Positions 24,567 to 36,247 of a stretch of 64,000 bases of DNA are shown piece by piece. The notes below the pieces were generated by a model. It saw only the letters and a program-made list of their open reading frames with translations, did not search any database and was not told the DNA's origin. Both the position numbers and the translations under genes were made by a program. Every line of letters begins with the position of its first letter. Positions within the stretch are counted from its first letter, which is position 1. Source of the DNA: Sebastes aleutianus (taxonomy: Eukaryota > Chordata > Actinopteri > Perciformes > Sebastidae); assembly GCA_916700875.1 (NCBI GenBank), contig CAKAKS010000072.1, positions 37,469,114 to 37,533,113 on the forward strand. The letters are read 5' to 3'.

Positions 24567-25766
24567 GTCTTATGTGATAATGAATTTTAGGGCCTTCCTC
24601 GACCAAAGAAATCCTTAGTCGACTACGATTTTGATAGATTAGATAGTAAATGGACTTGCATTTATACAGTGCTTTCTAGACTTCTGACTACTCAATTAGT
24701 TGATTTACTCGACAGATCTGTAAATTTAAGTTTCTCCACAAAGAATCACACAAAAGCACCACTTTAAATCTCGTGCTTACCAGAGATGTGCTCACAATTT
24801 TCTTGGAAACAAGTCATTCAGCATGGGGGAAAAAAAGCATTAAAAAAAAAGGACTAATCGACTAAAGAAATCTTAGTCAACCAAGACAAATTAGTTGAAT
24901 AATCGACTAAGAGAAACACATTTATTAGGCCATCTTTGAATTTAGGAGTGTTGGCTGAACAAAAAGTTTTTTTTTAGATCATTGTTTCAGGCATTTTGAC
25001 CATTCAAAGATAGATAATCCAGAAAATCAGCACATCACTCCATTGAAACTGGAATATTAAAACCCAAAGACATCCTGTTTTCTATGGCAGCAAAGTTTCA
25101 AATGTCTCATCACTTAACTCATTTCTCCCCCTAATTGAATTTAAGCTATATAACATATTAGATCTCTTTAAAGCACAAGTTTACCTGATGTCGTATGTGA
25201 TAAAGCATTTTAGAGCTTTCCTCGACCAAAGAAATAATCAACTACGATTTTGACGACTAATCGACTACCGGTAGAAAGTAAATGCACTTATATAGCGCTT
25301 TTCTAGACTTTCGACCACTCAATTAGTTGATTTAAAAATCGACAAATGTAAAACTGAGTTTCTCCACAAAGAATCACCACTTTAAATCTCGTGCTTACCA
25401 GAGATGTGCTCACAATTTGCTTGCATACAAGTCATTCAGCATGACAAAAAAAGCATACAAAATGACTAATCAACTAAAGAAATCTTAGTCAACCAAGAAA
25501 AAAATGACAGATTATTAGGCTTTCTTTGAATTTAGGAGTGCTGGTTGAACAAAAAGGGGTTTTAGATCATTGTTTCAGGCATTTTGACCATTAAAAGATG
25601 AATAATGCAGAAAATCAGCACATTAATCCATTGAAACTGAAATATTAAAACCCAAAGACATCCTGTTTTCTATGGCAGCAGAGTTTCATATTACATATTT
25701 CGCCCCCTAATTAAATTAAAGATATAACATATTAGGTCTTTCAGTGAGATGAGGTTTACCTGATGA
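24567..25766 (-). repeat. two-unit tandem duplication at the map1lc3c exon 3 donor
   Basis: Unit 1 (about 24567-25190) and unit 2 (about 25191-25766) align along their length with scattered substitutions and small indels. Both contain the same MITE, the same inserted piece (about 24646-24695 and 25268-25322) and the same following intron text (for example ACATCCTGTTTTCTATGGCA). Unit 2 runs into the true exon 3 donor (GTTTACCTGATG on the plus strand at 25754-25765). Unit 1 ends in an identical GTTTACCTGATG at 25179-25190, a relict donor with six exon-derived bases. Confidence 0.75.
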
Positions 25767-25866
25767 TGGTGACAAACTGAGTCATGGTGAGTTCATGTGG
25801 CACCAGGAACTTGGTTTTATCCAGTGGAGGCAGATACTTCTCCCTCTCGTACCGTTCAATGATAAC
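25760..25866 (-). CDS. map1lc3c: LC3C autophagy protein, exon 3
   Basis: The exon codes residues 40-74 plus two bases of Arg75. It starts VIIERYEREKYLPPLDKTKF and ends with LTMTQFVTII. LPPLDKTKFLVP is the ATG8 core that forms the LIR-binding hydrophobic pockets, and LTMTQF..IIR is specific to LC3C among the LC3/GABARAP proteins. The acceptor is CTCGCAG and the donor GTAAAC (25754-25759). The donor and adjoining intron are tandemly duplicated about 575 bp farther into intron 3 (see the repeat at 24567-25766). The 5.66 kb intron 3 that follows is by far the largest of the gene. Confidence 0.93.
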
Positions 25867-25970
25867 CTGCGAGATTATCCGGTAAATAAACCGGTAAATA
25901 AACCGGTGCGGACACAAACATCACATGATTTAACACTTTAACCTGTGAGGAATCTCTGCTGCAAACTTAC

Positions 25971-26026
25971 CGGGATTTTGTTGGGGAATTTGGACCTGAT
26001 GCCCGCCACTTCTTGCTTCCTTGTAG
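25971..26026 (-). CDS. map1lc3c: LC3C autophagy protein, exon 2
   Basis: This exon continues the split codon from exon 1 (G|CT, Ala) and codes TRKQEVAGIRSKFPNKIP, ending after a complete Pro codon. QEVAGIR.KFPNKIP matches human LC3C (EEVAGIRAKFPNKIP) and covers the second N-terminal helix and the start of the ubiquitin-like fold. The acceptor is CTGCAG and the donor GTAAGT, both canonical. The following intron is 104 bp and contains three tandem copies of a GGTAAATAAACC-like unit at about 25879-25906. Exon sizes and phases fit a four-exon ATG8-family gene. Confidence 0.93.
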
Positions 26027-26117
26027 CTGCAGAGAGAAAAGAAAAACACCATCAGATCAGTTTTAAAGGAGTTTTTCTTTTTCAAACATAGTCGTCCTGT
26101 CTGTCTGAGACATTTAC

Positions 26118-26178
26118 CGAAGCTCTTCCTCTGTTTGAAGGGTTTGTTCTGCAGCTGGGTTTTGTCAAACGGAGGCAT
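26118..26178 (-). CDS. map1lc3c: LC3C autophagy protein, exon 1
   Basis: LC3C is an ATG8-family ubiquitin-like protein that is conjugated to phosphatidylethanolamine on autophagosome membranes and recruits LIR-containing receptors. This exon codes MPPFDKTQLQNKPFKQRKSF plus the first base of the next codon. The text PFKQRKS is the family's N-terminal helix signature, and the MPP start resembles human LC3C (MPPPQ). The donor is GTAAAT right after TTCG. The chosen ATG has A at -3. An in-frame ATG at 26292 would add 38 unconserved residues and is less likely. With the other three exons the coding length is 387 nt, or 128 residues plus stop. Intron 1 is only 91 bp. Confidence 0.93.
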
Positions 26179-26239
26179 GATGTGTCTGAGTGAGTGTGAT
26201 GGAGGAAGCAGCAGCAGAGGAACAGAGCTGGTTGAACAT

Positions 26240-26300
26240 GAGGTCTGAACCGAGCAGCTGTTAAATAGAGACGAGAGGCGGCTGTGGTGCATCAGCTGAT
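26240..26300 (-). promoter_or_regulatory. map1lc3c: possible map1lc3c core promoter
   Basis: On the minus strand a TATA-like TATTTAA (26261-26267) lies about 85 bp upstream of the start codon, next to an E-box CAGCTG (26255-26260); another CAGCTG lies at about 26290. The spacing would give a 5' UTR of roughly 50-60 nt. This is inferred from motifs only; no transcription data support it. Confidence 0.3.
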
Positions 26301-26689
26301 TAGCACATGGCTGTAGAGACAGACTGGATCATCTGCAGCATTAATCAATTTATAGACACTCAGACGAGTTATCTGTTCAAAATGTAACTTAAAGGAAGAT
26401 TTTTCAAGTATTTAATACTCTTATCAAAATGGGAGTGTATATGTATATATTTATTATTGGAAATCAATTAACAGCGTTTTTTGTTTTTTTTACTTTTTGT
26501 TTGGTAAATTCTGTGCCGTCGTTCATGAGGTCAAGTGAATAATCTCTGTCCTACATCTTTTGTAAAATAAAAGGCTTTTACCTAATTGTTGTCTTAGATG
26601 TGAGTTTTCCTCCTGGATCTTCAGGAACAAACGTGATCAGTTGAATACCAAAGCCACTTAAACTTTTGATATTTATATTAAATAGGGCT

Positions 26690-27382
26690 GTCAATCTATT
26701 AAAATTGTTAATCGTGATTAATCACAAATTAATCACACATTTTTTATCTGTTCAAAATGTACCTTAAAGGGAGGTTTGTCAAGTGTTTAACACTCTTATC
26801 CACATGGGAGTGGGCAAATATGTTTGCTTCATGCAAATGTATGTATATATTATTGGAAATCAATTAACAACACAAAACAATGACAAGTATTGCCCAGAAA
26901 CCCTCACAGGTACTGCATTTAGCATAAAAAATATGCTCAAATTATAACATGGCAAACTCAAGCCCAACAGGCAACAACAGCTGTCAGTGTGTCAGTGTGC
27001 TGACTTCACTATGACTTGCACCAAAATGCATGTGATTATCATAAAATGGGCATGTCTGTAAAGGGGAGACTCGTAAGTACCCATAAAACCCATTTTCATT
27101 CACATATCTTGAGGTCAGAGCTCAAGGGACCCCTTTGAAAATGGCCATGTCAGCTTTTCCTCACCAAAGTTTAGCGTAAGTTTGGAGCGTTATTTAGCCT
27201 CCTTTGCGACTAGCTAGTATGACATGGTTGGTACCAATGGATTCATTAGGTTTGAGGTCTGAGCCCGCTGCAACCTAAAAATTGCAAGTTCCGTTAAAAG
27301 AAATTAGCAACTAAAGAAATTAGTTGCGTGAAAACAAATTTTCATTAACGCGTTATCATCGCATTAACTTTGACAGCCCTAA
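26690..27382 (-). mobile_element. 'TAGGGCTGTCAA' element, second near-complete copy
   Basis: Both ends are seen: TAGGGCTGTCAATC at the left and TTTGACAGCCCTAA at the right, about 690 bp apart, in reverse orientation to the 9493 copy. The DR1 motif is present but mutated in the second half-site (27112-27124). A 120-bp fragment of the same family follows at 27490-27612 with an intact motif at 27530-27542. Confidence 0.7.
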
Positions 27383-28608
27383 TAATAATAATAATGATAA
27401 TAATTACTTGTATAACTTCACTTTCAAAATGTTCTTGCCTACATATCTCAAAGAAGTTCATTGTTTTGTTGACAATAAGAGAAATGTGTTGTGTGTACCC
27501 ATAGAACCCATTTTCTTTCACATGTCTTGAGGTCAGAGGTCAAGGGCCCCCTTTAAAAATCTTCATGTCAGTTTTTCCTCCCCAAAATGTAGCGCAAGTT
27601 TGGAGCGTTATTTAATTATTTATATATATATATATATTCACTAATTACGACAAAACTATAATGTATGGTGGGGCAATTGTAACACTGAAAAAATAACTCA
27701 TTAACCCACTGTATCTCATATAGCACACCTCATAAATATATATAAATATATAATATTCACACTTTCTGTCAATATCTAATATTGTTTGAATCCGTAAAAC
27801 ACATTATTTTATACAAAAAAAGTATGTTTATGTTCAACACATAAAGGAACACTTCATCCTTCAGCTTATCACAAACATTCAACATCAACACATCTGGAGA
27901 TACGTGGTTTTCACTGGACAGGACGGGGATGAAAAGCTGTAATCTGTAAAGTAACTAAATCTATCAGATAAATGTAGTGGAGTAAAATGTACAATATTTA
28001 CCTCTGAGATGTGGTGGAGTAGAAGCATAAAGCTGCATAAAATGGAATTACTCAAGTAAAGTACAAGTACCTTGAATTTGTACGTAAGTATAGTACTTAG
28101 GTAAATGTACTTTCCACCATTGCATGGAACAGGATTCCCAAACTTGTTGCATCTTTCCTCGCCTCCTCACCTGTCTGGACTACAGACTACTGCAGTGCAT
28201 TGTGGGACAGTGAGTGAAGTGCACATGGTTCGTTTAAAGAACGCAGCATCACTTTACTACAACAAGGTGGTTACAGTAAACATGACGGGAGTTGTTGGAT
28301 CATGACAGCCAGTTTAGTCAGTTTCTGTTTCTCAGTATTTATGAAGCAAACAGCAGATTAATACATTTAATCCTCCTATATATTGATTGTTTTGTTCTCT
28401 GTCTGGACACTAGATGGAAGCAGAGATCCACTGAATCTCCTTCACTTGATCCTTCAGACAGAGTATTCTTCATTCAGATATTTGAGTTGAAATACACATA
28501 ATAATGTAGTCCGATTGATAACTAGCTGATGTATGAAGGTTTTTTTTCTGAGCTATCAGCCATCAGCAGTGGTGAACTGTAACTAAGTACAATTATCAAG
28601 TACTGTAT

Positions 28609-28994
28609 TTAAAGGACCAGTGTGTAACAATTAGTGGGATTTATTGGCAGGAATGGAATACAATATTCATAACTATGTTTTCTTTAGTGTATAATCACCT
28701 GATAATTAGAGTGGTTGTGTTTTCGTTACCTTAGAATTAGCTGTTTATATCTACATAGGGAGCGGGTCGTCTTCACGGAGTCCACCATGTTGCATCGCCA
28801 TGTTTCTACAGTAGCCCAGAACGGACAAACCAAACTCCGGCTCTAGAAAGGGACATTCATGTATTCACGTATTCACGTTTTCGCGTCGCCCACTGTAGTT
28901 CTCCAACACGCTTGGCACACAGGAGAAGTTCAGTTGGTTGCAGTCTGCAACCTCACCACTAGATACCGCCAGATCCTACACACTGCACTTTTAA
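28609..28994 (+). mobile_element. TTAA-flanked MITE inserted in another repeat
   Basis: TTAA at 28609-28612 is repeated at 28991-28994. The element starts AGGACCAGTGTGTAAC and ends CCTACACACTGCACTT. It splits a 'TAACTAAGTACATTTACTCAAG'-type repeat, whose halves are at about 28572-28610 and 28995-29098, so the insertion point and four-base target are readable. Confidence 0.75.
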
Positions 28995-29349
28995 GTAACA
29001 CTTTCAATGCAGGACTAAAACTTGTCAGAGAGTATTTTTACCGTGTGGTATTAGTACTTTGACTGAAGTAAAGGATCTGAATACTTCCTCCACCACTGGC
29101 TTTCACTCAGGATAATTGCATTATGATACTCAACATCAAATCTGACTCTTTACATTATTTTAGTCTGCAGACTGACATTTTTTAACTTGACTTAATTTTG
29201 GTGAACGTGTTTCAGAGGAAGTTTGTTTTCTCTCTGCAGACTGATGGAAGTGAATCTGATCTTTCTCTCTCTAAAAAAAAAACAAAAAACAAAAAAAACA
29301 ACAAGCAAAAACACAAAGAGGACCAAAACGTTTCCAATTATAAAAATAC

Positions 29350-29819
29350 TTAAAATAGGCGTTATCGGTCACTATAAGCACCATAGATGTGGGCCAATAG
29401 GGGCCTACTACACCCACTAGCAGGTTTTATCATCTATTCACATGGTAGAGCATAGAAAGAAGGTATAAAAGAACACGACAGCGACCTCTAGCGATCGTAG
29501 TAAGAAGTCAGGCGCTGTATTATAGACAGAGTAAAACGCCATATGCGGTGGAGGGCGGGGTTCACATCCTGTGTGAAACCAACAACGTGTAGTTGTCTTT
29601 GTGTTCACAAGTGTTAAGTTTCACTTTTACTTTTGAAACATAGTTATTTTAAGCCAAAAAAATTATCTTTCCCTAAACTTAATTAAGTAGTTTTGTTGCC
29701 TAAAACCAAAGAATCCTTTTTGTTTGTGTCAAAAACATATTTTACAAAATAGTAAGTGTAGCAGGCCCCTATTGACCCACATCTATGGTGCTTGGAGCGA
29801 CCGATAATGCCTATTTTAA
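29350..29819. mobile_element. TTAA-flanked MITE with ~65-bp inverted ends
   Basis: TTAA at 29350-29353 and 29816-29819 borders inverted arms of about 65 bp. Both arms contain AGCACCATAGATGTGGG and the ATAGGGGCCTNCTACAC block. The 340-bp interior has no coding frame. Confidence 0.75.
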
Positions 29820-29829
29820 TAAATACATA

Positions 29830-32800
29830 CGTTTAGAAATTCATAAAAATAAATATACAAATAAATAAAAGTGGAAATTAATCAGAAGAGTAAATAAATA
29901 AGGGAATGAATACAAAGGTAAATAAATAAAAAATCAAATTAAATAGATATAGAATAGAAATATCAATTTATGTTACATTTTATCAATTAATGCTGAAATA
30001 GGCGAGATTGGAGCAAATATGATTAAAATGTTTATATTATATTATATTATATTATTTTTATAAAACGGTCGCTATGTCATGACAGTAGTACATGAAACAG
30101 GTAACCTGAAAAAAATCATGTGCCTCTGTGTCCTCCGGTGCTCCTAACGGCATCTGCAAGATTTCACAGACCGGAGGAAAACAAGCAGTAAGAGCTGATC
30201 TGGAATCTGCTGTCCATCTGCCGTCTATGAGAGCCGGCTGTCAATCACTCACAAACTCTGACCAAACGGTCAAACTAGGCAGCGCTGATCAAACATGAAT
30301 CAATATTATGTTACTGTAATGCCTATTTCCCGTCTCAAATGTTTTCAGAATCATCTTGTAGTGCATGGTTTAGCTGTTATCAGCATGTTTATCAGATCAC
30401 ACATTTGTTTTGACGTCCATGAGGAGGCGCTCATGAAACATCGCATTAAACAGTTCCGTCTATTGTGAAAAAGTTGTGCAGTGATTAAATCGTTACTCCC
30501 TTCTTTACTAGGTTTCATTACAGACGTCATTAAAGGAGTTGACGAGAGTGTTTTTTTCTGGATCTCACTAGTTCCTCGGAGTTGCAGAGAAGTTTGGATG
30601 TTAGTTTATGCTCCATTAACTGTAATTGAATTAACAAAACTGATTACGTCCACTGAATCTCCACCAGCTGCCTCACTGAGGAGGAAACACACAGTCTGCC
30701 ATCATACAGTTAATATGTAGGGTCGGGTTGCTAGGGAGTATCTTAAATCTGAATCATTTTCTTATAAGTTCAGTTTTCAACAAACAGATCAAAGCTCACA
30801 GCTGGCAGTACTGTGACGTGGTCGGCTTATTATTAACACGGTGTGTTTCCGTGTAATGTATCAGCGGATGCCTCTCTCATTCAGCAGCCTTGTTATGTCT
30901 GTTTAACGATACACTACGTTGTCTCTCATCCCGTCATCTACCGTTTTTTTCTTTCTCACTGTGGATGGCCAGCAGCTCCCGCACCTCGAAGTCTTGCCAC
31001 ACTTCCACACATGTATCTCTCTGCTCTCGGAAGGAAGAAAGCGGGGTCACGCGTCATCAACGCGTCATCAGTTACACTGCGCATGTGTTATACCCTGTAG
31101 TCTTAATGCTCAGGCTGATCGGATTCCTTAAAAAAATTCCTGATGATGATGATCATGATCCGGATTGCCACGAAAATCTAATGGATTGTTCATTGTGCCA
31201 CACCCCACCCCTCCAAAAAATTTAATTCAAATCCCTCGCGAACCTTTGGAGTAATCCTGCTAACAGACAGACAGACAGACAGACAAACAAACAAACAAAC
31301 CAACGCCGGTGAAAACATAAAAAAAATATGGGAAAAAAAACATGGGAATATAAAAATGTGTAAAAGCTATCCGTCAACAGGGAAATAAAAGCCTCTTGTT
31401 TACGAGACGATCTCTTGAGACAGCGGGTTCTGTCAGCGAGCCTGGCTGGACGGCTGGCTGACAATCCCCGCAGCTGCGAGCTTGCTGTCACTCCAGTTTC
31501 TGGAGCTTCTCAATTCTGAAAACAATAATACATTTTCGTAAAACTGCCGATATTCGACATCTACACAGTTGATTTCTCACCTCAAAAAAGTGGATTTAAT
31601 GATGAAAAAACATACCTAATGGTCCTGATGATTTAATTAAGGGCTATTCAAGTGTTCATACTGGGAAGTTGATTCACCTAAAAAAAATTATCCGTTGAGT
31701 TACAGACGTCTCTTTCCTAATGTAAGTCAATGGGAAAAAGGGCCCAATGGCATCACGTGACGGACACGGAGGTTGTAGGCGCTCTTCCTGGGGGCTTGGG
31801 TATTGACAGCACCGTTAGCTGCTCAGCCGTCACCATGTTGAAAGCCGTGTGGAGACAACTGAAATGCTCTGAAATTTGAATTCAGCACCTTTAACAAATC
31901 CTTTGTTGAACATTTACCGTTTTTCATGTCCAATGTTTGATGCTGTAAAATCTCAGAACTACACAGAAGACAGCACCTTGAAATCAGCTTTAACCCAACA
32001 GTGAAGATATTCTTGAATTACTTTTATTTTATTATCTAAACTCCTTTTACAGTGTCTTTACAGGCTTTATTTCTGTGTAGATCTCCGACTTGATGTATTC
32101 CTTAAAAAGCCACCAATGCACAATAAAAAGCTAATGGACTTTTTCACTGTTAGTTGTCTTGCGTTAATTTAGAAGTCGTGTTAACACGGGTTAAATAAAG
32201 GTGAAACACTCACAGCAGAGCAGATGAAATGACTGATTTGTGTCAGAGGGTTAGTTAAAGTGGAAGCTGTGTTTTGTTCTGAGAGAAACTTTGTTTAATG
32301 GAGTCGGAGGTTGGGCTTAATGTCCTGCAGCAATCAGCCGGTGACCGCAGGCCTCTGGAAAAGCCAATCGCTGCAGTTAATGAAGCCTGTTGTTGTGCAG
32401 CTGTAATGGTCCCAACTTCACACAGACTCATTACGCCTGTCTGGATCTACTCTCATTTGGTCTCGTTTGGGAAATGGGTTTTGTCTTACTCATCAATTAA
32501 CAGCGCTGGGAGACTCTGGAGGAAATCAGGGAGTATAAACTTGTACATTAGAGACTTTTTTTCTTTCACTTTAGTTTCTCAACGTCAGTGAAGCCTGCAG
32601 AGCATCAATCTATGATATCAGCCATTTAGTGCAGGATTTTACTCAAAGTAGCCTACAACATGTAAAATAAAGAATAAAACAAAACATTGAATACTTGTAC
32701 TCCAGCTTCCTGAAGTCACAGTGAGGTTTGGTATCATCGAGCGTCTGGCAACCTGCACTACAGACAGAATGCTGCTGAGGCATAATGGGCAGATGGATGC

Positions 32801-32840
32801 ACTGTTGTTCATCACCCAAAGCAGCTTCCACCTTTCCTAC
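29830..32840. other. intergenic, no gene seen
   Basis: AT-rich sequence with an ATTAT run at about 30035-30055 and the LINE tail listed separately. Open frames here (for example 30890-31225) overlap repeat text and have no family match I recognise. Confidence 0.5.
31110..31310 (+). repeat. RTE-like LINE tail with ACAG/ACAA tract
   Basis: The block GATCCGGATTGCCACGAAAA followed downstream by AATCCTGCTAACAGACAGAC and an AAACAAACAAAC run matches the tail of an RTE-like LINE common in fish. There is no coding part. Confidence 0.45.
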
Positions 32841-33012
32841 TCTACTCTATTTTATTTTATTTTATTTTATTTTATTTTATTTTATTTTATTTTATTTTAT
32901 TTTATTTTATTTTATTTTATTTTATTTATTTTATTTTATTTTATTTTAATTTATTTCATTTTATTAATTTCATATTTTATTATTTTATTATGCTTTATTT
33001 TATTTTATTCTG
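32841..33012. repeat. (ATTTT)n pentanucleotide microsatellite
   Basis: About 20 near-perfect ATTTT units from 32848 to 32950, then an interrupted T/A-rich tail. Confidence 0.95.
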
Positions 33013-33140
33013 ATGATTTATATTTGATGAGCAGAAGAAGTCTGTAACAGATTTATTGACATTAGAGTCACGTCATCAGCAGCCGATGGAGCCGTTAACA
33101 AAGTGTGTGAGGAGCATTTTAATACTGCAGCTGTGTCCAC

Positions 33141-33175
<35 letters not shown>

Positions 33176-34013
33176 CACATACACGTACAAACACACACAA
33201 ACGACACACTAGCTTTGCCTTTAAATATACACTATCATTTTTATTACAGATTCTTAGTCAGTGTCTAAATTCAGTTTAGTCGTATGAGTCTTAAAGGATA
33301 ATTCAGTTTTCTGTTCAAGTTGGATTTCACTTTTGTAGTTTTTTTCCCATCATTTATTACAATAATAAGACTGTACTGAATACAACTTAACTACTGTACA
33401 ATATAATTTCACTGTAAATGTAAATACCACCTAGGTAGTAAATAAACTTTGCTATTTTCATATTATTCTATGCCATTTCATGAGATATTTTTCGTAAATA
33501 CAGTATATGTGACTAGTATGTTTATTGACATAAAGTATAGTATACATATGGCTTTACCTTGATTTTTGTGTGGTTTCATAATTTTGTTTTTTGCCATCCA
33601 ACTAGTTTTCTGCTGATGCTTCATCTGTCATAATTAAATCAAACTAGATCAGATCAGACAGTAGAAATCAGAGTAAACTCCAGTAACATCAGTATAGAGT
33701 CTGCATGCAGAGGTCTGTATTCTGTTTAGTTACAGGGAGGAAAAGTGACTCCGTCCTTATTGATATTCACCCAACATTTAAGCCACACTTGATGAGCCAT
33801 TTGCGGACATAAAATGTCCCATTTAACCTGCGGCTCATTAAAAGTTCATGTGTTCCCTTCACAGCCTGCAGGAGTGAGCGTTAAATATTCATGACACACT
33901 CACCTCCACCAGACCAGACTCTGTTAGACTCTGTTAGACTCTGTCCTTGTTTGGCTTCACTTTTCTCCTCCTCGTCCTCCTCGTCTGCTCTGTTTTTCAT
34001 TTCAGTGCTCTCC

Positions 34014-34058
34014 GTCTGTCTGTCTGTCTGTCCTTCCGTCTGTCTGTCTGTCTGTCTT
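34014..34058. repeat. (TGTC)n tetranucleotide repeat
   Basis: About ten TGTC/CGTC units with one CCTTC interruption. Confidence 0.9.
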
Positions 34059-34857
34059 GGTCACAGCAGAGGTCAGAACGTTGTGTTTGGAACCAAAAGG
34101 CTGCAGATTGATGGCTGGTGAAGTTTTAAATGTTCTCCAAGACTTTGTCACGACCTTGTTTCTCTTTTGTTCATTTTCGTTGCTCTCAGTTTGGGAAAAC
34201 AAACAAACAAAAATATCTTCAAGGGGTCAAACACAAAGTGGACATTCAGACTAAAATTGGGGCTGTGATAAAAACAACAGCAACAACAGACAAACAAACA
34301 AACAAAAGGCAATAACACACGGGGCTGTGGAAGTCCAGTTTGAGTGACAGATCTGTGACTTTGAAGGTTAATCAAATATCAAAACACTACACACAGGTTT
34401 CTGAATTTTCCTGCTGGGATTAATTAATACTTTATCTATCTAACACTATCAGTTGTAGTTTTCTACAACAAGTCCTTTGAATTAAAGGACAAAATAGCCA
34501 ACTTCACTGTCCATGCTCTTTAAACCGACACAGACACGTTTACTGATCTGACTCCACTATTGGAAGGACAACATCATTTGTCTTTGTCTTGCCACCGCTA
34601 TGGTTAAGGTTTGGTTTGGTTTAGGCACAAAAACAACTTCATTAGGTTTAGGGAAACATGGTTTTAGTAAAAATTACTACATGACTAAGGTGAGGGGACC
34701 TTCATCGCCATGGTTACAATAATAAACACCTGGTTAAGTTTATAGAAAGATTGTGGTGACACTTTAAAAAAACAACTGTAAACAAATCCTCTGTGGATTT
34801 GGTTGCCCTATAATGTATATATACATGTCACCTTTTACATCCTCCTTTGATGCTGTA

Positions 34858-34858
<1 letters not shown>

Positions 34859-34912
<54 letters not shown>
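34859..34912. repeat. (CA)25 microsatellite
   Basis: Uninterrupted CA repeat of about 50 bp. Confidence 0.97.
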
Positions 34913-34915
<3 letters not shown>

Positions 34916-36247
34916 TGTTATATACAGTATTTATCATATATTTCTAATTACTATTAGAGAAATAAGACAAAATATGAGAAGAGTCTGTAAATAATATTTT
35001 GTGTTGATTTTAACAGGAGAGAACAGTTAAAAATACATCAGGACCCAAATATAAGTTACTTGATGTACAGTAAGTCGGCTGCAGCTCCTCGCTGCCTCTG
35101 CAGGAGGCGCTGTGGCTCCAGGCAGCAGACCGCCGTCCCATCATCCTCTCTGTCTGTCTGTGACACAGGAGTGAAGTCTCTGACATCACATCTCAGGGGA
35201 GTCTCTCAGGAAAAACACTGTTTACACTGAGAGGAAGTGACCTCTAAAACTCAGTCAACAGAAACATCTAAGTTTTACATTTTTACATCTACTTGACGTC
35301 TCGGGTGTTAAACTGCAGCTCTCATTCAGAACTCATGTTAAAAAGTGTTAAAGCAAAAATATTTGGTAGCCTACTAAAAGCTCGGTGACGTAGTGACTAC
35401 TTACAGGGTTAGTTGTAAAAGACATATCTGTACCGTCGACTCGTCTCTTAACTGTCTTCAAACTATTGCTCTTTTGTGGAGCAGTTTAAACTCAGACAGC
35501 GGTGCAACACAGCTAATAAGATACGCATACATGAAGTGTACACTAAGTGGTTTTGTTGCCAAAACATAACTGTTTCACGTTAACGGGTGTTAAATGACAC
35601 GCAAAAAGCCTAAAATGTCAGTCATGACGAGCAGAATGTCCTTAAAACGTCGTGCTATTTATACACCTTCCTGTGAGATCAGGAATTCACAGGAAAATAT
35701 AATTTTTTAAAGCCGAGCCGAGCTTCACGTAGCTCCCCCGTATTTCAAACCATGTTTGTATTTATCCACACGTCCAGTATATCAGTGCACCGTCTCCGAC
35801 TATAGCGCAGGTTGCCCGAAACGTCGGTGAGCAGGGTTTGGTCTCATCACAGACACGATGGTACAAACCTCTGTGATGTGACCTCAGTGTTGTTCAACAA
35901 GAAATAGTTCCAGCATGTAAATCCCCTTAAAGACACAAATTATCGGTTTTTACATTTCTGTTTGTGTCCAGATTAAATAAATGAGATATAATGTGTTAAT
36001 TAGTAAATTGTTGGTAGGGGGATTTTTAACTGTTTACGTTTCTGGCGCTGTGACTGTGAGCTTTATTGTTTGTGTTTTATTTATTTTCACTCTTTCCCAC
36101 TTTGTACTGCAACCGCTGCACAACAACTTCCCCCGGGATAAATAAAGATTGATCTTATCTTGTCTTATCTTCAGGCTAGCTATTTCACCCTGCTTCCTGT
36201 CGTTATGCTAAGCTAAGCTAACCACGTCCTGACCAAAAGGCAAACTC

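Larger units (their letters stand above)
20097..25759 (-). other. map1lc3c: map1lc3c intron 3, repeat-filled
   Basis: This 5.66 kb intron joins exons 3 and 4. It contains a 543-bp inverted-repeat element (21412-21954), a TTAA-flanked MITE (23305-23753) and a duplicated block (24567-25766) that carries two copies of a 'TAGGGCTG' MITE. The remaining AT-rich sequence (20100-21400, 21960-23300, 23760-24560) shows no coding signature. Confidence 0.8.
33210..36240. other. intergenic, no gene seen
   Basis: Apart from microsatellites, a piece at about 34610-34790 (GGCACAAAAACAACTTCATT, TCGCCATGGTTACAATAATA) looks like a dispersed fish repeat. No coding signature. Confidence 0.5.

Noticed and set aside
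30890..31225. 111-codon plus frame with a His/Cys-rich end
   Set aside because: Overlaps MITE-like and LINE-tail text, and no zinc-finger spacing is present.
31260..31305. Short regular repeats that could suggest a CRISPR array
   Set aside because: It is a tetranucleotide ACAG/ACAA run at a LINE tail, with no spacers.
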